64,000 nucleotides of DNA from Euonymus europaeus (taxonomy: Eukaryota > Streptophyta > Magnoliopsida > Celastrales > Celastraceae). Numbering within the stretch: the first letter of the stretch is position 1; each line of letters starts with the position of its first letter. Both the position numbers and the translations under genes were made by a program. Under the pieces are notes generated by a model. That model saw only the letters and a program-made list of their open reading frames with translations, was not told the DNA's origin and made no database searches. Location of the stretch: the NCBI GenBank assembly GCA_963580455.1, contig OY756960.1:10354001-10418000 (forward strand), in the 5' to 3' direction. Below, piece by piece: positions 43,401 through 57,200 of the stretch.

Positions 43401-46400
43401 CCAAAACACCAACTTTCTATGTCAATTGGACAAAACCGTTTAAAGCTCCTCCATAGATAGAGTTGAGCAACTTCGGACCATCAATGTTGCTCGGTATACA
43501 CTTTTTATTGTACTTCTATGTCAAATTTTACGTGTATAAGCTTCCTAGATTATTTCGATTCCAAAACACCAACTTTCTATGCCAAATGGACAAAAACCGT
43601 TAAAGCTCCTCCATAGATAGAGTTGAGCAACTTCGGACCATGAAAGTTGCTCGGTGTACACTTTTTATTGTTCTTCTATGTCAAATTTTACGAGTATAAC
43701 TTCCTAGATTATTTCGATTCCAAAACACCAACTTTCTATGAAAATGGGCAAAAACCGTTAAAAGCTCGTCCATAGATAGAGTTTAGCAACTTCGGACAAT
43801 AAAAGTTGCTCGGTGTACACTTTTTATTGTTCTTCTATGTCAAATTTTACGAGTATAACTTCCTTGATTATTTCGATTCCAAAACACCAACTTTCTATGA
43901 AAAATGGACAAAAACCGTTAAAAGCTCATCCATAGATACAGTTTAGCAACTTCGGACCATAAAAGTTGCTCGGTGTACACTTTTTATTGTTCTTCTATGT
44001 CAAATTTTACGAGTATAATCTTCCTAGATTATTTCGATGCCAAAAGACCACCTTTCTTCGACAAATGAACAAAAACCGATGAAAGCTCTACCATAGATAG
44101 AGTTGAGCAACTTCGGACCATCAAAGTTGCTCGGTGTACACATTTTATTGTTCTTTTATGTCAAATTTTACGAGTATAACTTCCTAGATTATTTCGATGC
44201 CAAAACACCAACTTTCTATGTCAATTGGACAAAACCGTTAAAAGCTCCTCCATAGATAGAGTTGAGCAACTTCGGACCATCAATGTTGCTCGGTGTACAC
44301 TTTCTATTGTTCTTCTATGTCAAATTTTACGTGTATAAGCTTCCTAGATTACTTCGATACCAAAACACCTCATATCTATGCCAAATGGACAAAAACCGTT
44401 AAAAGCTCCTCCATAGATAGAGTTGAGCAAATTCGGACCATGAAAGTTGCTCGGTGTACACTTTTTACTGTTCTTCTATGTCAAATTTTACGAGTATAAG
44501 CTTCGTAGATTATTTCGATGCCAAAACACTACATATCTTTGCCAAATGGACAAAAACCGTTAAAAGCTCCTCCCTAGATGGAGTTGAGCAACTTCGGACC
44601 ATGAAACTTGCTCAGTGTACACTTTTTATTGTTCTTCTATTTCAAATTTTACGAGTATGAGCTTCCTAGATTATTTCGATGCCGAAACACCAACTTTCTA
44701 TGACAAATGGATAAAAACCGTTAAAAGCTCCGCCATAGATAGAGTTGAGCAACTTCGGACCATGAAAGTTGCTCGGTGTACACATTTTAGTGTTCTTCTA
44801 TGTCAAATTTTACGAGTATAACTTCCTAGATTATTTCGATTCCAAAACACCAACTTTCTATGCCAAATGGACAAAAACCGTTAAACCTCCTCCATAGATA
44901 GAGTTGAGCAACTTCGGACCATGAAAGTTGCTCGGTGTACACTTTTTATTGTTCTTCTATGTCAAATTTTACGAGTATAACTTCCTAGATTATTTTGATT
45001 CCAAAACACCAACTTTCTATGAAAAATGGACAAAAACCGTTAAAAGCTCATCCATAGATAGAGTTTAGCAACTTCGGACCATAAAAGTTGCTCGGTGTAC
45101 ACTTTTTATTGTTCTTTTATGTCAAATTTTACGAGTATAAGCTTCCTAGATTATTTCGATGCCAAAAGACCACCTTTCTTCTACAAATTAACAAAAACCG
45201 ATAAAAGCTCCACCATAGATAGAGTTGAGCAACTTCGGACCATCAAAGTTGCTCGGTATACACATTTTATTGTTCTTTTATGTCAAATTTTACGAGTATA
45301 ACTTCCCAGATTATTTCGATTCCAAAACACCAACTTTCTATGACAAATGGACAAAACCCGTTAAAAGCTCCTCCATAGATAGAGTTGAGCAACTTCGGAC
45401 CATCAATGTTGCTCGGTGTCACTTTTTATTGTTCTTCTATGTCAAATTTTACGAGTATAACTTCCTAGATAATTTTGATTCCAAAACACCAACTTTCTAT
45501 GCCAAATGGACAAAAACCGTTAAAGCTCCTCCATAGATAGAGTTGAGCAACTTCGGACCATGAAAGTTGCTCGGTGTACACTTTTTAGTGTTCTTCTATG
45601 TCAAATTTTACGAGTATAACTTCCTAGATTATTTCGATTCCAAAACACCAACTTTCTTTGAAAAATGGGCAAAAACCGTTAAAAGCTCATCGATGGATAG
45701 AGTTTAGCAACTTCGGACCATAAAAGTTGCTCGGTGTACACTTTTTATTTTTCTTCTATGTCAAATTTTACGAGTATAATCATCCTAGATTATTTCGATG
45801 CCAAAAGACCAACTTTCTTCGACAAATGAACAAAAACCGATAAAAGCTCCACCATAGATAGAGTTGAGCAACTTCGGACCATCAAAGTTGCTCGGTGTAC
45901 ACATTTTATTGTTTTTCTATGTCAAATTTTACGAGTATAACTTCTTAGATTATTTCGATGCCAAAACACCAACTTTCTATGTCAATTGGACAAAACCGTT
46001 AAAAGCTCCTCCATAGAGAGAGTTGAGCAACTTCGGACCATCAATGTTGCTCGGTGTACACTTTTTAGTGTTCTTCTATGTCAAATTTTACGTGTATAAG
46101 CTTCCTAGATTATTTCGATTTCAAAACACCAACTTTCTATGCCAAATGGACAAAAACCATTAAAGCTCCTCCATAGATAGAGTTGAGCAACTTCGGACCA
46201 TGAAAGTTGCTCGGTGTACACTTTTTATTGTTCTTCTATGTCAAATTTTACGAGTATAACTTCCTAGATTATTTCGATTCCAAAACACCAACTTTCTTTG
46301 AAAAATGGACAAAAACCGTTAAAAGCTCATCCATAGATAGAGTTTAGCAACTTCGGACCATAAAAGTTGCTCGGTGTACACTTTTTATTGTTCTTTCTAT

Positions 46401-46590
46401 GTTAAATTTTACGAGTATAAGCTTCCTAGATTATTTTGATGGCAAAAGACCACCTTTCTTCGACAAATGAACAAAAACCGATAAAAGCTCCACCATAGAT
46501 AGAGTTGAGCAACTTCGGACCATCAAAGTTGCTCGGTGTACACATTTTATTGTTCTTTTATGTCAAATTTTACGAGTATAACTTCCTAGA
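40490..46590 (+). repeat. 20-monomer segment duplicated in tandem (offset 3201 bp)
   Basis: About 40.49-43.39 kb recurs at about 43.69-46.59 kb with a 3201-bp offset (41092/44293, 41414/44615, 41894/45095, 42024/45225). A third copy lies at about 49.3-52.2 kb. The rare GGTGTCACTTT deletion is in all three (42218, 45419, 51028). One base change separating copies is ACAAAAACCG at 42148 versus ACAAAACCCG at 45350. Confidence 0.88.
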
Positions 46591-49500
46591 TTATTTCGAT
46601 TCCAAAACACCAACTTTCTATGAAAAATGGAAAAAAACCGTTAAAAGCTCATCCATAGATAGAGTTGAGCAACTTCGGACCATCAATGTTGCTCGGTTTA
46701 CACTTTTTATTGTTCTTCTATGTCAAATTTTACGTGTATAAGCTTCCTAGATTACTTCGATGCAAAAACACCTCATATCTATGCCAAATGGACAAAAACC
46801 GTTAAAAGCCCCTCCATAGATAGAGTTGAGAAAATTCGGACCATGAAAGTTGCTCGGTGTACACTTTTTATTGTTCTTTTATGTCAAATTTTACGAGTAT
46901 AAGCTCCGTAGATTATTTTGATGCCAAAACACTACATATCTATGCCAAATGGACAAAAACCGTTAAAAGCTCCTCCCTAGATGGAGTTGAGCAACTTCGG
47001 ACCATGAAAGTTGCTCAGTGTACACTTTTTATTGTTCTTTTATTTCAAATTTTACGAGTATAAGCTTCCTAGATTATTTCGATGCCGAAACGCCAACTTT
47101 CTATGACAAATAGATAAAAACCGTTAAAAGCTCCTCCATAGATAGAGTTGAGCAACTACGAACCATGAAAGTTGCTCGGTGTACATCCTTTATTGTTCTT
47201 CTATGTCAAATTTTACGAGTATAACTTCCTAGATTTTTTCGATTCCAAAACACCACCTTTCTATGAAAAATGGAGAAAAACCATTAAAATAATCTCCATA
47301 GATAGAGTTGAGCAACTTCGAACCATGAAAGTTGCTCGGTGTACACTTTTTATTGTTCTTCTTTGTCAAATTTTATGAGTATAAGCTTCCTAGATTATTT
47401 CGATGCCGAAACACCAACTTCTATGACAAATGGATAAAAACCGTTAAAAGCTAATCCATAGATAGAGTTGAGCAACTTCGGACCATGAAAGTTGCTCGGT
47501 GTACACTTTTTATTGTTCTTCTATGTCAAATTTTACGAGTATAAGCTTCCTAGATGATTTCGATGCCAAAAGACCACCTTTCTTCGACAAATGAAGAAAA
47601 ACCGATTAAAGCTCCACCATAGATAGAGTTGAGCAACTTCGGACCATCAAAGTTGCTCGGTGTACACATTTTATTGTTCTTTTATGTCAAATTTTACGAG
47701 TATAACTTCCTAGATTATTTTGATCCCAAAACACCAACTTTCTATGTCAATTGGACAAAAACCGTTAAAAGCTCCTCCATAGATAGAGTTGAGCAACATC
47801 GGACCATCAATGTTGCTCGGTGTACACTTTTTATTGTTCTTCTATGTCAAATTTTACGTGTATAAGCTTCCTAGATTACTTCGATGCCAAAACACCTCAT
47901 ATCTATGCCAAATGGACAAAAACCGTTAAAAGCCCCTCCATAGATAGAGTTGAGCAAATTCGGACCACGAAAGTTGCTCGGTGTAGACTTTTTATTGTTC
48001 TTCTATGTCAAATTTTACGAGTATAAGCTTCGTAGATTATTTCGATGCCAAAACACTACATATCTATGCCAAATGGACAAAAACCGTTAAAAGCTCCTCC
48101 CTAGATGGAGTTGAGCAAATTCGGACCATGAAAGTTGCTCAGTGTACACTTTTTATTGTTCTTTTATTTCAAATTTTACAAGTATAAGCTTCCTAGATTA
48201 TTTCGATTCCAAAACACCAACTTTCTATGCCAAATGGACAAAAACCGTTAAAGCTCCTCCATAGATAGACTTGAGCAACTTCGGACCATGAAAGTTGCTC
48301 GGTGTACACTTTTTATTGTTCTTCTATGTCAAATTTTACGAGTATAACTTCCTAGATTATTTCGATTCAAAAACACCAACTTTCTTTGAAAAATGGACAA
48401 AAACCGTTAAAAGCTCATCCATAGATAGAGTTTAGCAACTTCGGACCATAAAAGTTGCTCGGTGTACACATTTTATTGTTCTTTTATGTCAAATTTTACG
48501 AGTATAACTTCCTAGATTATTTCGATGCCAAAACACCAACTTTCTATGTCAATTGGACAAAAACCGTTAAAAGCTCCTCCATAGATAGAGTTGAGCAACA
48601 TCGGACCATCAATGTTGCTCGGTGTACACTTTTTATTGTTCTTCTATGTCAAATTTTACGAGTATAAGCTTCCTAGATTACTTCGATGCCAAAACACCTC
48701 ATATCTATGCCAAATGGACAAAAACCGTTAAAAGCCCCTCCATAGATAGAGTTGAGCAAATTCGGACCATGAAAGTTGCTCGGTGTACACTTTTTATTGT
48801 TCTTCTATATCAAATTTTACGAGTATAAGCTTCGTAGATTATTTCGATGCCAAAACACTACATATCTATGCCAAATGGACAAAAACCGTTAAAAGCTCCT
48901 CCATAGATAGAGTTGAGCAACTTCGGACCATCAATTTTGCTCGGTGTACACTTTTTATTGTTCTTCTATGTCAAATTTTACGAGTATAAATTCCAAGATT
49001 ATTTCGATTCCAAAACACCAACTTTCTATGCCAAATGGACAAAAACCGTTAAAGCTCCTCCATAGATAGAGTTGAGCAACTTCGGACCATGAAAGTTTCT
49101 CGGTGTACACTTTTTATTGTTCTTCTATGTCAAATTTTACGAGTATAACTTCCTAGATTATTTCGATTCCAAAACACCAACTTTCTTTGAAAAATGGACA
49201 AAAACCGTTAAAAGCTCATCCATAGATAGAGTTTAGCAACTTCGGACCATAAAAGTTGCTCGGTGTACACTTTTTATTGTTCTTCTATGTCAAATTTTAC
49301 GAGTATAACTTCCTAGATTATTTCGATTCCAAAACACCAACTTTCTATGAAAATGGGCAAAAACCGTTAAAAGCTCGTCCATAGATAGAGTTTAGCAACT
49401 TCGGACCATAAAAGTTGCTCGGTGTACACTTTTTATTGTTCTTCTATGTCAAATTTTACGAGTATAACTTCCTTGATTATTTCGATTCCAAAACACCAAC

Positions 49501-52500
49501 TTTTTATGAAAAATGGACAAAAACCGTTAAAAGCTCATCCATAGATACAGTTTAGCAACTTCGGACCATAAAAGTTGCTCGGTGTACACTTTTTATTGTT
49601 CTTCTATGTCAAATTTTACGAGTATAATCTTCCTAGATTATTTCGATGCCAAAAGACCACCTTTCTTCGACAAATGAACAAAAACCGATGAAAGCTCTAC
49701 CATAGATAGAGTTGAGCAACTTCGGACCATCAAAGTTGCTCGGTGTACACATTTTATTGTTCTTTTATGTCAAATTTTACGAGTATAACTTCCTAGATTA
49801 TTTCGATGCCAAAACACCAACTTTCTATGTCAATTGGACAAAACCGTTAAAAGCTCCTCCATAGATAGAGTTGAGCAACTTCGGACCATCAATGTTGCTC
49901 GGTGTACACTTTCTATTGTTCTTCTATGTCAAATTTTACGTGTATAAGCTTCCTAGATTACTTCGATACCAAAACACCTCATATCTATGCCAAATGGACA
50001 AAAACCGTTAAAAGCTCCTCCATAGATAGAGTTGAGCAAATTCGGACCATGAAAGTTGCTCGGTGTACACTTTTTACTGTTCTTCTATGTCAAATTTTAC
50101 GAGTATAAGCTTCGTAGATTATTTCGATGCCAAAACACTACATATCTTTGCCAAATGGACAAAAACCGTTAAAAGCTCCTCCCTAGATGGAGTTGAGCAA
50201 CTTCGGACCATGAAACTTGCTCAGTGTACACTTTTTATTGTTCTTCTATTTCAAATTTTACGAGTATGAGCTTCCTAGATTATTTCGATGCCGAAACACC
50301 AACTTTCTATGACAAATGGATAAAAACCGTTAAAAGCTCCGCCATAGATAGAGTTGAGCAACTTCGGACCATGAAAGTTGCTCGGTGTACACATTTTAGT
50401 GTTCTTCTATGTCAAATTTTACGAGTATAACTTCCTAGATTATTTCGATTGCAAAACACCAACTTTCTATGCCAAATGGACAAAAACCGTTAAACCTCCT
50501 CCATAGATAGAGTTGAGCAACTTCGGACCATGAAAGTTGCTCGGTGTACACTTTTTATTGTTCTTCTATGTCAAATTTTACGAGTATAACTTCCTAGATT
50601 ATTTTGATTCCAAAACACCAACTTTCTATGAAAAATGGACAAAAACCGTTAAAAGCTCATCCATAGATAGAGTTTAGCAACTTCGGACCATAAAAGTTGC
50701 TCGGTGTACACTTTTTATTGTTCTTTTATGTCAAATTTTACGAGTATAAGCTTCCTAGATTATTTCGATGCCAAAAGACCACCTTTCTTCTACAAATTAA
50801 CAAAAACCGATAAAAGCTCCACCATAGATAGAGTTGAGCAACTTCGGACCATCAAAGTTGCTCGGTATACACATTTTATTGTTCTTTTATGTCAAATTTT
50901 ACGAGTATAACTTCCCAGATTATTTCGATTCCAAAACACCAACTTTCTATGACAAATGGACAAAAACCGTTAAAAGCTCCTCCATAGATAGAGTTGAGCA
51001 ACTTCGGACCATCAATGTTGCTCGGTGTCACTTTTTATTGTTCTTCTATGTCAAATTTTACGAGTATAACTTCCTAGATAATTTCGATTCCAAAACACCA
51101 ACTTTCTGTGCCAAATGGACAAAAACCGTTAAAGCTCCTCCATAGATAGAGTTGAGCAACTTCGGACCATGAAAGTTGCTCGGTGTACACTTTTTAGTGT
51201 TCTTCTATGTCAAATTTTACGAGTATAACTTCCTAGATTATTTCGATTCCAAAACACCAACTTTCTTTGAAAAATGGGCAAAAACCGTTAAAAGCTCATC
51301 GATGGATAGAGTTTAGCAACTTCGGACCATAAAAGTTGCTCGGTGTACACTTTTTATTTTTCTTCTATGTCAAATTTTACGAGTATAATCATCCTAGATT
51401 ATTTCGATGCCAAAAGACCAACTTTCTTCGACAAATGAACAAAAACCGATAAAAGCTCCACCATAGATAGAGTTGAGCAACTTCGGACCATCAAAGTTGC
51501 TCGGTGTACACATTTTATTGTTTTTCTATGTCAAATTTTACGAGTATAACTTCTTAGATTATTTCGATGCCAAAACACCAACTTTCTATGTCAATTGGAC
51601 AAAACCGTTAAAAGCTCCTCCATAGAGAGAGTTGAGCAACTTCGGACCATCAATGTTGCTCAGTGTACACTTTTTAGTGTTCTTCTATGTCAAATTTTAC
51701 GTGTATAAGCTTCCTAGATTATTTCGATTTCAAAACACCAACTTTCTATGCCAAATGGACAAAAACCATTAAAGCTCCTCCATAGATAGAGTTGAGCAAC
51801 TTCGGACCATGAAAGTTGCTCGGTGTACACTTTTTATTGTTCTTCTATGTCAAATTTTACGAGTATAACTTCCTAGATTATTTCGATTCCAAAACACCAA
51901 CTTTCTTTGAAAAATGGACAAAAACCGTTAAAAGCTCATCCATAGATAGAGTTTAGCAACTTCGGACCATAAAAGTTGCTCGGTGTACACTTTTTATTGT
52001 TCTTTCTATGTTAAATTTTACGAGTATAAGCTTCCTAGATTATTTTGATGGCAAAAGACCACCTTTCTTCGACAAATGAACAAAAACCGATAAAAGCTCC
52101 ACCATAGATAGAGTTGAGCAACTTCGGACCATCAAAGTTGCTCGGTGTACACATTTTATTGTTCTTTTATGTCAAATTTTACGAGTATAACTTCCTAGAT
52201 TATTTCGATTCCAAAACACCAACTTTCTATGAAAAATGGAAAAAAACCGTTAAAAGCTCATCCATAGATAGAGTTGAGCAACTTCGGACCATCAATGTTG
52301 CTCGGTTTACACTTTTTATTGTTCTTCTATGTCAAATTTTACGTGTATAAGCTTCCTAGATTACTTCGATGCAAAAACACCTCATATCTATGCCAAATGG
52401 ACAAAAACCGTTAAAAGCCCCTCCATAGATAGAGTTGAGAAAATTCGGACCATGAAAGTTGCTCGGTGTACACTTTTTATTGTTCTTTTATGTCAAATTT

Positions 52501-54220
52501 TACGAGTATAAGCTCCGTAGATTATTTTGATGCCAAAACACTACATATCTATGCCAAATGGACAAAAACCGTCAAAAGCTCCTCCCTAGATGGAGTTGAG
52601 CAACTTCGGACCATGAAAGTTGCTCAGTGTACACTTTTTATTGTTCTTTTATTTCAAATTTTACGAGTATAAGCTTCCTAGATTATTTCGATGCCGAAAC
52701 GCCAACTTTCTATGACAAATAGATAAAAACCGTTAAAAGCTCCTCCATAGATAGAGTTGAGCAACTACGAACCATGAAAGTTGCTCGGTGTACATCCTTT
52801 ATTGTTCTTCTATGTCAAATTTTACGAGTATAACTTCCTAGATTTTTTCGATTCCAAAACACCAACTTTCTATGCCAAATGGACAAAAACCGTTAAAGCT
52901 CCTCCATAGATAGAGTTGAGCAACTTCGGACCATGAAAGTTTCTCGGTGTACACTTTTTATTGTTCTTCTTTGTCAAATTTTATGAGTATAAGCTTCCTA
53001 GATTATTTCGATGCCGAAACACCAACTTTCTATGACAAATGGATAAAAACCGTTAAAAGCTACTCCATAGATAGAGTTGAGCAACTTCGGACCATGAAAG
53101 TTGCTCGGTGTACACTTTTTAGTGTTCTTCTATGTCAAATTTTACGAGTATAACTTCCTAAATTATTTCGATTCCAAAACACCAACTTTCTATGCCAAAT
53201 GGACAAAAACCGTTAAAGCTCCTCCATAGATAGGGTTGAGCAACTTCGGACCATGAAAGTTGCTCGGTGTACACTTTTTATTGTTCTTCTATGTTAAATT
53301 TTACGAGTATAACTTCCTAGATTATTTCGATTCCAAAACACCAACTTTCTTTGAAAAATGGGTAAAAACCGTTAAAAGCTCATCCATGGATAGAGTTTAG
53401 CAACTTCGGACCATAAAAGTTGCTCGGTGTACACTTTTTATTTTTCTTCTATGTCAAATTTTACGAGTATAATCTTCTTAGATTATTTCGATGCCAAAAG
53501 ACCAACTTTCTTCGACAAATGAACAAAAACCGATAAAAGCTCCACCATAGATAGAGTTGAGCAACTTCGGACCATCAAAGTTGCTCGGTGTACACATTTT
53601 ATTGTTCTCCTATGTCAAATTTTACGAGTATAACTTCCTAGATTATTTCGATGCCAAAACACCAACTTTCTATGTCAATTGGACAAAACCGTTAAAAGCA
53701 CCTCCATAGATAGAGTTGAGCAACTTCGGACCATCAATGTTGCTCGGTGTACACTTTTTAGTGTTCTTCTATGTCAAATTTTACTTGTATAAGCTTCCTA
53801 GATTATTTCGATTTCAAAACACCAACTCTCTATGCCAAATGGACAAAAACCATTAAAGCTCCTCCATAGATAGAGTTGAGCAACTTCGGACCATGAAAGT
53901 TGCTCGGTGTACACTTTTTATTGTTCTTCTATGTCAAATTTTACGAGTATAACTTCCTAGATTATTTCGATTCCAAAACACCAACTTTCTTTGAAAAATG
54001 GACAAAAACCGTTAAAAGCTCATCCATAGATAGAGTTTAGCAACTTCGGACCATAAAAGTTACTCGGTGTACACTTTTTATTGTTCTTTTATGTCAAATT
54101 TTACGAGTATAAGCTTCCTAGATTATTTTGATGCCAAAAGACCACCTTTCTTCGACAAATGAACAAAAACCGATAAAAGCTCCACCATAGATAGAATTTA
54201 GCAACTTCGGACCATCAAAG

Positions 54221-57200
54221 TTGCTCGGTGTACACATTTTATTGTTCTTTTATGTCAAATTTTACGAGTATAACTTCCTAGATTATTTCGATTCAAAAAC
54301 ACCAAATTTCTATGAAAAATGGACAAAAACCGTTAAAAGCTCATCCATAGATAGAGTTGAGCAACTACGGACCATCAATGTTGCTCGGTGTACACTTTTT
54401 ATTGTTCTTCTATGTCAAATTTTACGTGTATAAGCTTCCTAGATTACTTCGATGCAAAAACAACTCATATCTATGCCAAATGGACAAAAACCGTTAAAAG
54501 CCCCTCCATAGATAGAGTTGAGAAAATTCGGACTATGAAAGTTGCTCGGTGTACACTTTTTATTGTTCTCTATGTCAAATTTTACGAGTATAAGCTTCGT
54601 AGATTATTTCGATGCCAAAACACTACATATCTATGCCAAATGGACAAAAACCGTTAAAAGCTCCTCCCTAGATGGAGTTGAGCAACTTCGGACCATGAAA
54701 GTTGCTCAATGTACACTTTTTATTGTTCTTTTATTTCAAATTTTACGAGTATAAGCTTCCTAGATTATTTCGATGCCGAAACACCAACTTTCTATGACAA
54801 ATGGATAAAAACCGTTAAAAGCTCCTCCATAGATAGAGTTGAGCAACTTCGAACCATGAAAGTTGCTCGGTGTACAACCTTTATTGTTCTTCTATGTCAA
54901 ATTTTACGAGTATAACTTCCTAGATTTTTTCGATTCCAAAACACCACCTTTCTATGAAAAATGGAGAAAAACCATTGAAATCATCTCCATAGATAGAGTT
55001 GAGCAACTTCGAACCATGAAAGTTGCTCGGTGTACACTTTTTATTGTTCTTCTTTGTCAAATTTTATGAGTATAAGCTTCCTAGATTATTTCGATGCCGA
55101 AACACCAATTTTCTATGACAAATGGATAAAAACCGTTAAAAGCTACTCCATAGATAGAGTTGACCAACTTCGGACCATGAAAGTTGCTCGGTGTACACTT
55201 TTTAGTGTTCTTCTATGTCAAATTTTACGAGTATAACTTCCTAAATTATTTCGATTCCAAAACACCAACTTTCTATGCCAAATGGACAAAAACCGTTAAA
55301 GCTCCTCCATAGATAGAGTTGAGCAACTTCGGACCATGAAAGTTGCTCGGTGTACACTTTTTATTGTTCTTCTATGTTAAATTTTACGAGTATAACTTCC
55401 TAGATTATTTCGATTCCAAAACACCAACTGTCTTTGAAAAATGGGCAAAAACCGTTAAAAGCTCATCCATAGATAGAGTTTAGCAACTTCGGACCATAAA
55501 ATTTGCTCGGTGTACACTTTTTATTGTTCTTCTATGTCAAATTTTACGAGTATAATCTTCCTAGATTATTTCGATGCCAAAAGACCACCTTTCTTCGACA
55601 AATGAACAAAAACCGATAAAAGCTCCACCATAGATAGAGTTGAGCAACTTCGGACCATCAAAGTTGCTCGGTGAACACATTTTATTGTTCTTTTATGTCA
55701 AATTTTACGAGTATAACTTCCTAGATTATTTCGATGCCAAAACACCAACTTTCTATGTCAATTGGACAAAACCGTTAAAAGCTCCTCCATAGATAGAGTT
55801 GAGCAACTTCGGACCATCAATGTTGCTCGGTGTACACTTTTTATTGTTCTTCTATGTCAAATTTTACGTGTATAAGCTTCCTAGATTATTTCGATTCCAA
55901 AACACCAACTTTCTATGCCAAATGGACAAAAACCGTTAAAGCTCCTCCATAGATAGAGTTGAGCAACATCGGACCATGAAAGTTGCTCGGTGTACACTTT
56001 TTAGTGTTCTTCTATGTCAAATTTTACGAGTATAACTTCCCAAATTATTTCGATTCCAAAACACCAACTTTCTATGCCAAATGGACAAAAACCGTTAAAG
56101 CTCCTCCATAGATAGAGTTGAGCAACTTCGGACCATGAAAGTTGCTCGGTGTACACTTTTTATTGTTCTTCTATGTCAAATTTTACGAGTATAACTTCCT
56201 AGATTATTTCGATTCCAAAACACCAACTTTCTTTGAAAAATGGACAGAAACCGTTAAAAGCTCATCCATAGATAGAGTTTAGCAACTTCGGACCATAAAA
56301 GTTGCTCGGTGTACACTTTTTATTGTTCTTCTATGTCAAATTTTACGAGTATAACTTCCTAGATTATTTCGATGCCAAAACACCAACTTTCTATGTCAAT
56401 TGGACAAAACCTAGATTATTTCGATTCCAAAACACCAACTTTCTTTGAAAAATGGACAAAAACCGTTAAAAGCTCATCCATAGATAGAGTTTAGCAACTT
56501 CGGACCATAAAAGTTGCTCGGTGTACACTTTTTATTGTTCTTTTATGTCAAATTTTACGAGTATAAGCTTCCTAGATTATTTTGATGCCAAAAGACCACC
56601 TTTCTTCGACAAATGAACAAAAACCAATAAAAGCTCCACCATAGATAGAATTGAGCAACTTCGGACCATCAAAGTTGCTCGGTGTACACATTTTATTGTT
56701 CTTTTATGTCAAATTTTACGAGTATAACTTCCTAGATTATTTCGATTCCAAAACAGCAACTTTCTATGAAAAATGGACAAAAACCGTTAAAAGCTCATCC
56801 ATAGATAGAGTTGAGCAACTACGGACCATCAATGTTGCTCGGTGTACACTTTTTATTGTTCTTCTATGTCAAATTTTACGTGTATAAGCTTCCTAGATTA
56901 CTTCGATGCAAAAACAACTCATATCTATGCCAAATGGACAAAAACCGTTAAAAGCCCCTCCATAGATAGAGTTGAGAAAATTCGGACCATGAAAGTTTCT
57001 CGGTGTACACTTTTTATTGTTCTTCTATGTCAAATTTTACGAGTATAAGCTTCGTAGATTATTTCGATGCCAAAACACTACATATCTATGCCAAATGGAC
57101 AAAAACCGTTAAAAGCTCCTCCCTAGATGGAGTTGAGCAACTTCGGACCATGAAAGTTGCTCAGTGTACACTTTTTATTGTTCTTTTATTTCAAATTTTA

